A stretch of DNA of 64,000 bases from Nitrosomonas ureae (GTDB lineage Bacteria > Pseudomonadota > Gammaproteobacteria > Burkholderiales > Nitrosomonadaceae), in the NCBI RefSeq assembly GCF_900108305.1, contig NZ_FNUX01000003.1, forward strand, positions 155,772-219,771. Reading direction: 5' to 3'. A model generated the notes under the pieces. That model saw nothing but the letters and a program-made list of their open reading frames with translations. It had not been told where the DNA came from and did not search any database. The position numbers were made by a program, and so were the translations under genes. Each line of letters starts with the position of its first letter. Position 1 is the stretch's first letter. Positions 52,204-58,200 of this stretch are shown one piece after another.

Positions 52204-52293
52204 GGAGGCGTGGCTGAGCGGTTTAAGGCAGCAGTCTTGAAAACTGTCGTAGGGGTGACTCTACCGTGAGTTCGAATCTCACCGCCTCCGCCA
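52204..52293 (+). tRNA. tRNA-Ser(TGA), integration target
   Basis: A 90-nt class II tRNA. Acceptor GGAGGCG pairs with CGCCTCC, loop CTTGAAA gives anticodon TGA, there is a long variable arm, and CCA is encoded. An integrase gene starts 165 nt downstream in the same direction, the usual layout when an element has integrated into the tRNA 3' end and rebuilt it. Confidence 0.95.
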
Positions 52294-52294
52294 T
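52268..52294 (+). other. Putative attL core in tRNA-Ser 3' end
   Basis: This is the T-arm and acceptor end of tRNA-Ser (from GAGTTCGAATC to GCCAT). It is called the attachment core because P4-type integrases recombine at tRNA 3' ends and a decayed look-alike exists at 62084-62107. No perfect direct repeat was found, so the exact crossover is unknown. Confidence 0.5.
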
Positions 52295-52399
52295 TTACAC
52301 TTCCATGCCAGTTCAAGGAAATCCACGAAACACAATAAGCAAGCAGATTTAAAAGAAGTTTGCCTCCGCAGCAATCCAGAATAATTCGCTAGAAGCCAG

Positions 52400-52455
52400 T
52401 AAAAAAATGTGGTAAGTTGCGTGGTAACTATTTTTACCACACCTAAAGTTACCAC
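52400..52455. promoter_or_regulatory. Four GTGGTAA/TTACCAC motifs before the integrase gene
   Basis: GTGGTAA occurs at 52409 and 52421, and its complement TTACCAC at 52434 and 52449, all within 47 bp just before the integrase ATG. The arrangement suggests arm-type integrase binding sites and/or an autoregulatory operator. A related block (GTGGTAA and GTAGTAA) recurs at 62006-62040. Confidence 0.6.
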
Positions 52456-52458
52456 ATT

Positions 52459-53691
52459 ATGGCTTTGAAAGAATTACTAACAGACTTGGCCTGCAAGAAT
52501 GCAGTTGCTGAAGACGCCAAAATACGTAAGCTTCACGATGGCCAGGGGCTTTACCTATGGATATATGAAGATGGCCGCAAGTATTGGCGGTTGCGCTATA
52601 AAATTCATAGCAAAGAAAAGTCTTTATCCCTTGGCGTTTATCCTGTCGTAGGATTAAAACAAGCCCGCCAGCTTGCCCAGGCTGAACGAGTTAAACTAGC
52701 CAGCAATATTGATCCTTCGATTGATCGTCAAATCAATAAGCAAAAAGCAAAGGAAGCCACAGCCAATAGTTTTGAAGCTGTTGCCCGTGAGTGGTATACC
52801 AAACAAACCCATACATGGGTACCAAGTCATGGCAAGGATGTTTTACGCAGACTCGAAGGGAATGTGTTCCCCTATATTGGCTTGTACCCAATCAGTCAGA
52901 TCGATGCCCCGCAATTACTCAACATGATCCGTATCATTGAACATCGTGGCTCTTATGACCTGGCGCATAGAGTGCTTGGGGTATGTGGTCAAGTATTCCG
53001 CTACGGTGTATCAACCGGCCGTTGCAGTCGTGATCCCACTGCTGATTTAAGGGGTGCACTAACACCGCACAAGAAAAAGAATCAGGCGGCTGTCAAACCT
53101 GAAGAGTTACCAGATTTATTACGAGCAATAGCTACCTATGAAAAGATAGGGGATAAACAAACACAACTTGCCTTGCAATTGCTGGCTTTAACCTTTGTTC
53201 GCACCAATGAACTGATTGGGGCATTGTGGGCAGAGTTTGATTTAAATAATGCGCTATGGATTGTTCCCAGTGAACGAATGAAGATGAGGAACGAGCATGT
53301 AGTGCCCCTCACCAGCCAGGCATTGAGCATACTGACTGAATTAAAAAACATTGCCGGTGATAGCCGCTACCTATTACCGGGGCGTAATCCTAACAAACCA
53401 ATCAGCAATAACACATTGCTTTTTGCACTGTATCGCCTGGGATATAAAGGTAAGATGACTGGACACGGTTTCAGGGCAGTCGCTTCCACTGCATTGAACG
53501 AATCCGGGTTATTTAGTCCTGATGCAATTGAGCGGCAACTTGCACATGGTGAAAGGAATGAAGTAAGGGGAGCATATAACCGGGCGGAATATTTACCGGA
53601 GCGAAAAAGAATGATGCAATGGTGGAGCGATCATTTAGAAGCAATGGAAAAAGGAGCCGATGTCATTCCATTATTTGGCAAATCGAATTAA
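52459..53691 (+). CDS. P4-type tyrosine recombinase (integrase)
   Basis: A 410-residue integrase with an N-terminal DUF4102 arm-binding domain (LYLWIYEDGRKYWRLRY), a SAM-like core-binding domain and a C-terminal catalytic domain. Catalytic residues are visible: Arg in FVRTNELIGA, His-x-x-Arg in GHGFRAVA, a later His in QLAHGERN, and the Tyr in RGAYNRAEY. It would insert and excise the element at tRNA-Ser. It is complete and probably active. Confidence 0.94.
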   Translation: MALKELLTDLACKNAVAEDAKIRKLHDGQGLYLWIYEDGRKYWRLRYKIHSKEKSLSLGVYPVVGLKQARQLAQAERVKLASNIDPSIDRQINKQKAKEATANSFEAVAREWYTKQTHTWVPSHGKDVLRRLEGNVFPYIGLYPISQIDAPQLLNMIRIIEHRGSYDLAHRVLGVCGQVFRYGVSTGRCSRDPTADLRGALTPHKKKNQAAVKPEELPDLLRAIATYEKIGDKQTQLALQLLALTFVRTNELIGALWAEFDLNNALWIVPSERMKMRNEHVVPLTSQALSILTELKNIAGDSRYLLPGRNPNKPISNNTLLFALYRLGYKGKMTGHGFRAVASTALNESGLFSPDAIERQLAHGERNEVRGAYNRAEYLPERKRMMQWWSDHLEAMEKGADVIPLFGKSN

Positions 53692-54140
53692 TTTTTTCAA
53701 CACCATTTTATTGTTTTAATCCTATCCCCTCTTTTTCTTGTCGGAAATGTCGGAAATGTCGGGAACAATCTCTGATATCCTTATGGCTATTGGCTTTCAC
53801 TGTTCCGACATTTTCATTACTTGTATCCGACATTGTCGGGAATTCCCGACATTTTGAAGTATTATGGTAATTTTCAAGGCGAAAATACGGCGCGGAATTA
53901 TCCTGTTGATCCATACCCGATGCGGATAAAAAGGTTTATTTATCTATCAAAATATTATTACTAGCATCATCCCTTTACATCCAAAAGGAAAACATGCAAA
54001 TTTTATATTGTAATGACTTCCGCATAATAGATATCCTTCATAAAATTATCGCCATATAAGAAAATTTCAAAATGAACCGCTGCTCAACTTTGATAAATAA
54101 TACTTTATTTAATTTGAGATTTATTTCTTTTTAAATTCAT
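53692..54140. other. Intergenic region with left arm of long inverted repeat
   Basis: About 450 bases. The first part holds the TGTCGG-rich inverted-repeat arm, listed separately. The rest (about 53,870-54,140) is very AT-rich and probably contains the promoter of the STAND-like NTPase gene. Confidence 0.5.
53709..53856. repeat. Left arm of ~148-bp inverted repeat with TGTCGG motifs
   Basis: It is near-identical in reverse complement to 61120-61268. It contains three TGTCGG at exact 9-bp steps (53739, 53748, 53757), CCGACA at 53805 and 53827, and the perfect palindrome TGTCGGGAATTCCCGACA (53834-53851). On its minus strand it reads as a fragment (CREFPTMSDTSNENV, then DCSRHFRHFRQE) of the protein encoded at the right arm, so it is an inverted partial copy of that gene. 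Confidence 0.85.
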
Positions 54141-55844
54141 ATGAAAATAACTAAAAACCAAATCAAAACTTTGTGGGGCGCAATTTTCGCTGGATTAGTA
54201 ATTCCCTTTTTCAATGATTACATAAAAAATTGGGTAAATGACCCAATCGTTTTTAGTTTTCTTTTGTTTTTCACTTTATTAATCATATTATTCAGTGCTG
54301 AAAAATATATCGATCTAATTAATAAAGAGCTCAAAAATGAGTACAATTTAATCGTAGAAACTAGGTATTTAACGCCTGAAAACCTAAATTTTACAGAAAT
54401 GCAGCCAGGAGAAGCATTAAAAAGCTCACTACGTCCTTATTACAAAAAGTATATCAATCGCAAAGCAATTTCGTACGGATCAAGCCCAGTAAACAAGGTT
54501 TGTTACACCGAGCAAGACTTGACAGAACTATTGGAACAGGGCCGCAATATCTTATTCATCGGCAATCCCACTGAAGGTAAAACGCGCACTTTATTTGAAG
54601 TACTTAAAAAGCTAAATAATTTCTTTGTTATCAGCTTACCCATAAATAATTCACCAAGCGATGAGGCTTTGCAACTTCTTGCAGAAAAAAAAGTAATATG
54701 GTTATTCGATGATTTAAATTTATATGAGAATAATTTTTTCGATTTTCAACACACGTTTAATCAATTAAAAAAAATTACAAGTGTCTGTGTGTTAGCAGCA
54801 ACATGTAGGGATGGGCCAGAGTTAAAAAACAGTATTCTAGACAATACTGGGCAATTACATAAAATTTATGATCTATTTGATTATAAATTAACACTTGAAC
54901 CTGCAAATAATGATCAAAAAGAGGAATTAAAAAGAGCCATTAATGAAACGGAAGGCCGACTATTCCCTACTTTAGGTTCCATTTGTATGAGTAAACATTT
55001 CGAGTTAATGCATCAACGTTTTGAACTTTTACCAGAACTCGATAAAAACACATTTCGCGCCATAGGATTATTATTTTCTGGATTTGTATATCCTTTCACA
55101 ATTCAAAGAATCAGATGCGTCCTTTTGGATATTTTTGGGCATGAAAAAAATAATATTGATGAACCGATATTACGTGCAAGTCTTAATAATTTAGTCACTA
55201 ATGGATTTGTTATATCGCCTAAAGATGCAATTCCTATTATTCCAGAAGCAGCTTATATTACTGAACCTGAAATTGAGTTCTATTATCAAAAAAACCGTAA
55301 CTTACAAAACGACAAAGTTGCTTTAATAAATTGTTTCAAAAAAAATAAAGATGCTGATGGCCTAATGAAGTTGGCTTCTTCACAATACAGCAATGGCGAT
55401 GTAGCTTCTGCCATGAATATTTGGGATGGTGTTATAAATGAATTTACAGATAGTGAAGAAATCTCTTTGCTTCTTCCTGTTGCAGAAGCAATGTTCATTA
55501 AAGGCTGGATATTCGATCAGATAGGAATACCACCCTATGCTATTAAATGCTATGACGATCTTGTAAAACGATTTGAAAATAGTCAGGAATTAGTTCTGCA
55601 AATAATGGTTGCAAAAGCACTTTTTAATCAAGGTTGTGCTCACCATCTGCTAAAGGAATATGATAATGAAATTAAATGCTATGACAATCTAATACAACGA
55701 TTTAGCACTAGCGATGTAATAGATATTAAACAACAGGTTGCTAATGCGATTTTTAACAAAAGCAATTGTTTCTACATACTCGGAGAGCCCGAAAAGGGAC
55801 AAAAATGCTTAGATGGAGTGAAAGAGATGTTTTCTATAAACTGA
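54141..55844 (+). CDS. Membrane-anchored STAND-like NTPase with TPR repeats
   Basis: A 567-residue protein. Two N-terminal hydrophobic segments (about 11-27 and 37-53) should anchor it in the inner membrane. A P-loop domain follows with Walker A GNPTEGKT (141-148), Walker B IWLFDDLN (186-193) and a sensor-like AATCRDG (about 220). After a helical winged region, four repeats of about 42-43 residues (pattern IKCYDxLxxRFxxS, near 425, 467, 510 and 553) form a TPR-like tail. The order membrane-NTPase-TPR recalls bacterial NACHT/STAND immune proteins. It is AT-rich compared with the core genome and sits alone in the island. A defence role is inference. Confidence 0.7.
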   Translation: MKITKNQIKTLWGAIFAGLVIPFFNDYIKNWVNDPIVFSFLLFFTLLIILFSAEKYIDLINKELKNEYNLIVETRYLTPENLNFTEMQPGEALKSSLRPYYKKYINRKAISYGSSPVNKVCYTEQDLTELLEQGRNILFIGNPTEGKTRTLFEVLKKLNNFFVISLPINNSPSDEALQLLAEKKVIWLFDDLNLYENNFFDFQHTFNQLKKITSVCVLAATCRDGPELKNSILDNTGQLHKIYDLFDYKLTLEPANNDQKEELKRAINETEGRLFPTLGSICMSKHFELMHQRFELLPELDKNTFRAIGLLFSGFVYPFTIQRIRCVLLDIFGHEKNNIDEPILRASLNNLVTNGFVISPKDAIPIIPEAAYITEPEIEFYYQKNRNLQNDKVALINCFKKNKDADGLMKLASSQYSNGDVASAMNIWDGVINEFTDSEEISLLLPVAEAMFIKGWIFDQIGIPPYAIKCYDDLVKRFENSQELVLQIMVAKALFNQGCAHHLLKEYDNEIKCYDNLIQRFSTSDVIDIKQQVANAIFNKSNCFYILGEPEKGQKCLDGVKEMFSIN

Positions 55845-56128
55845 AGAATTAAGCATTATCGTAAATTCGCTAAGAAAAATCACTTTGATCCGTGGCTATA
55901 GTGAAATTTAAACATAACTTTCAACGAGGGATCGATAACAATGTTTTTTTCGGCGTGCATGATTAGTTCTCTCTATTCTACAAGAAATTATTAGAAAAAT
56001 AATAAATTGAAAAATCGGATTATACGTTAGAATAATTTCATCATCCCATAGCCCGGCCAGGCGAAAAGCGGAAACCTTCACCGCCTTGGGGTGACCTATC
56101 TTGAAGGGTACACTTGAAGGGGTGTTAT

Positions 56129-56965
56129 ATGGCCAGGCTTTTTGATTATTCCGAAGAGTATATTGATGAATCAATGGTCGCTATTGAAGAGTTAGCCGAT
56201 CTTTGTCAATTAGAAAAAAATGAATGCCTTACTGTGGCTCAGTGCGCTTCTCTGCTGTGCGTGCATAATAAAACTGAGAAATTGGATCGTTCCGAGGATA
56301 TTGGAACATACATCATGGTCGCTTTTAACGATATTAGATTAGGGGAGCTACAGGTTTTACATCCTGAAACACTGCTATCGTGGACGGAATATCTGAAATT
56401 GTTAAAGGCGGGGATGTATAGCGGTGAGAATAAAATGTTAGCTCCTATGGTTACAGCCAAGTGGCTTGTTCCTCTTGATGAGTGTGAGAGGTGGTATCGC
56501 ACCAAAGGGCTTGATATTGATTTGTCAGCTGTTAAAGCTGATCTTGATAAAATAAAAGCAGGAACATCATTTAAATTTTTAACTCAAAAACACTTATCGC
56601 TTTCTGAAAATCCCTCGATTTACAACATAAATCATCAGAGCCCAATCGATGATTGTTTCAGTGAAGAGGAATGCTCACTGTTTGATCCTTTAACAAAGAA
56701 ACAAATTGGGCAATTGTTTACTGTAGTTCATGGTGAAGATTGGATAAAGTTTTTTGATAAAGCTTCACGTAATGGTTTAGATAGCGCCAGATACGGCAAA
56801 AAGCCATATAAGTACAATCCAGCCGGAGTTGCTAACTGGCTCTACCGTGAAGGTAGATATCGATCAAATACTTTAGCAAGAATATTAAGCGAGAATCTTC
56901 CCGCACGTAGTAGGCAGCATCGAGAAAATTTACTAGATAGCAGAGGATTGCTTGAAGAAAATTAA
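56129..56965 (+). CDS. Island protein of unknown function
   Basis: About 278 residues from the ATG at 56129 (MARLFDYSEEYIDESM), with AAGGGG upstream; a TTG 15 nt earlier is less likely. It is acidic in the N-terminal half. The C-terminal part includes KPYKYNPAGVANWLYREGRY and a basic tail (RILSENLPARSRQHR) that could touch nucleic acid. I recognise no domain. It lies between the STAND-like gene and the phased CCGCCA array, in the island's replication and regulation block. Confidence 0.65.
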   Translation: MARLFDYSEEYIDESMVAIEELADLCQLEKNECLTVAQCASLLCVHNKTEKLDRSEDIGTYIMVAFNDIRLGELQVLHPETLLSWTEYLKLLKAGMYSGENKMLAPMVTAKWLVPLDECERWYRTKGLDIDLSAVKADLDKIKAGTSFKFLTQKHLSLSENPSIYNINHQSPIDDCFSEEECSLFDPLTKKQIGQLFTVVHGEDWIKFFDKASRNGLDSARYGKKPYKYNPAGVANWLYREGRYRSNTLARILSENLPARSRQHRENLLDSRGLLEEN

Positions 56966-56970
56966 TTGAA

Positions 56971-57052
56971 CCGCCATTTTTCCGCCACTTATTTATCGTT
57001 CTGTCCGCCAATTCTCCGCCACATTCGCCAAAATTCCACCAATTACCCGCCA
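56971..57052. repeat. Helically phased CCGCCA iteron-like array
   Basis: CCGCCA or one-mismatch variants occur at 56971, 56982, 57005, 57016, 57025 (TCGCCA), 57036 (CCACCA) and 57047. Steps are 10-11 bp, with one 23-bp step where a unit has decayed. All are in the same orientation and lie in AT-rich spacers between two genes and upstream of alpA. This looks like a protein-binding array, such as replication iterons or an operator. Confidence 0.75.
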
Positions 57053-57142
57053 CGTATGACAGTATAAGTTTGACCATTTAGTCTCCCTAAGTATTCCGCA
57101 ATCATGGAGTACGGAAACATATAGATACGTTAAGGAGAATCA

Positions 57143-57406
57143 ATGAATCAAACTATATCCACTCCGCAACATCAGTTGCAGCAAAAAAAACATCAATCGA
57201 CATCACAGCTTGAACGGCTCTTATATCTTGCTGAAGTCGAATTCCAAACCGGTTTTAAAACTAGCTTTCTATATCAGTTAATGAAAGAAGGTAAATTCCC
57301 CAAGCCGGTAAAAATTGGCAATGCCAGCCGCTGGCGTGAATCTGAGGTGCAGCAATGGATTCATGATCAAATCAACGTGGCATCCAGCAAACATCCAAAG
57401 GCATAA
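57143..57406 (+). CDS. AlpA-family transcriptional regulator/excisionase
   Basis: An 87-residue protein with the AlpA winged helix-turn-helix: YLAEVEFQTGFKTSFLYQLMKEGKFPKPVKIG, seen as a start near residue 30 and an end near 60, then RWRESEVQQWI. AlpA proteins activate integrase genes or act as excision factors in P4-like elements. AAGGAG lies 7 nt before the ATG. It opens the rightward block that continues to the primase gene. Confidence 0.9.
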   Translation: MNQTISTPQHQLQQKKHQSTSQLERLLYLAEVEFQTGFKTSFLYQLMKEGKFPKPVKIGNASRWRESEVQQWIHDQINVASSKHPKA

Positions 57407-57410
57407 AGAT

Positions 57411-57641
57411 ATGAATAATTTTGCACCGGCAAATGGAATAATTGAAACCCATAGGCTGCACAGCGAAGGATGCGCGTGCAGAATTTCACCGCCTGCCCGT
57501 GGTTCTACTGCTGAGCAAATGTTGAAGGCGTGGCTTAAGGATCATCCTGACCATATCAGAAAAGAACATCTTGCTGCTAAAGAGTTCTGTAAGTGGTTTG
57601 ATCGCCGGTTAAACGGGAGGCGTTCAAAATGTTCCCGTTGA
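57411..57641 (+). CDS. Small island protein of unknown function (76 aa)
   Basis: 76 residues from the ATG at 57411, 4 nt after the alpA stop. It has a cysteine pair (GCACRISPPA) and a basic C-terminus (FDRRLNGRRSKCSR), so nucleic-acid contact is possible. The start has no strong ribosome site and may depend on coupling to alpA. No family is recognised. It overlaps the next gene by 13 nt. Confidence 0.55.
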   Translation: MNNFAPANGIIETHRLHSEGCACRISPPARGSTAEQMLKAWLKDHPDHIRKEHLAAKEFCKWFDRRLNGRRSKCSR

Positions 57642-58177
57642 CTTTATCCCCTTACAGGGATTATTCTTTCGTTCAAGTGCTCAACACACTTCCAAAAGCG
57701 GAATGTCCCGCGCCCGATAGTCGTGGTTTTTTTACGTCCATAGTTTTTAATGGCCGAGTAGTGGGCAACGATACAATACTGGAGAAATCCGGGAAAGTTG
57801 TCAGCCGACTTTTGGCGGTGTTGAAGTACTCGGTCACCTTCTCAACAAGGGTGCAATTCAACAAAACCAAAAGGAGGCCAATCATGGCTGCTCAATCAAA
57901 AAGTACGTCCACACGCCGTAAATCCAAATCAGCCTCACCCGCCGCAACACCCGCCAACGTCTCACACATCGATCCAGAGTGTAGGAAAAAATATGCAATG
58001 GCAGACTGGGCAGAAGAGTTTGTAAATTTCCTTCAACCATTGAAAGAAGATGAATTTGCACTGGTTCAAAAAACCCTCGTCCTTATCCTCAAGAAACCTG
58101 AAAGGAAAAAGCCCATAAAAAGCGAAGTGATTAAATTTTCTGCCAGAAAAGAACAACCCGTAATGGGGGAGGTTTAA
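57629..58177 (+). CDS. Island protein with two possible in-frame starts
   Basis: The frame from 57629 gives 182 residues, and GGGAGG sits 8 nt upstream. A second in-frame ATG at 57884 (MAAQSKSTSTRRKSK), giving 97 residues, has an even better AAGGAGG. The short form has a basic, Ser/Ala-rich N-terminus and a C-terminal helix (DWAEEFVNFLQPLKEDEFALV, two segments). The N-terminal extension (LNTLPKAECPAPDSRGFF) looks like a separate small domain. Either two proteins are made or only one start is used. I recognise no function. Confidence 0.6.
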   Translation: MFPLTLSPYRDYSFVQVLNTLPKAECPAPDSRGFFTSIVFNGRVVGNDTILEKSGKVVSRLLAVLKYSVTFSTRVQFNKTKRRPIMAAQSKSTSTRRKSKSASPAATPANVSHIDPECRKKYAMADWAEEFVNFLQPLKEDEFALVQKTLVLILKKPERKKPIKSEVIKFSARKEQPVMGEV

Positions 58178-58179
58178 CC

Positions 58180-58200
58180 ATGAATAATTTAAGAGAATAA
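58180..58200 (+). CDS. Six-codon leader ORF before primase gene
   Basis: ATG at 58180 encodes MNNLRE and stops with TAA at 58198-58200, whose last A begins the primase ATG. GGGGGAGG lies 7 nt before this mini-ORF, while the primase ATG itself has only a weak site. This suggests that ribosomes load on the leader and restart on the primase gene. No peptide function is implied. Confidence 0.45.
   Translation: MNNLRE

Noticed and set aside
53739..53762. Short regular repeats that could suggest a CRISPR array
   Set aside because: Units are 9 bp with no spacers and no cas genes nearby; iteron-like instead.
53708..53914. Minus-strand 68-codon frame in the inverted-repeat arm
   Set aside because: It is a fragment copied from the gene at 61060, truncated on both sides; treated as part of the repeat instead of a gene.
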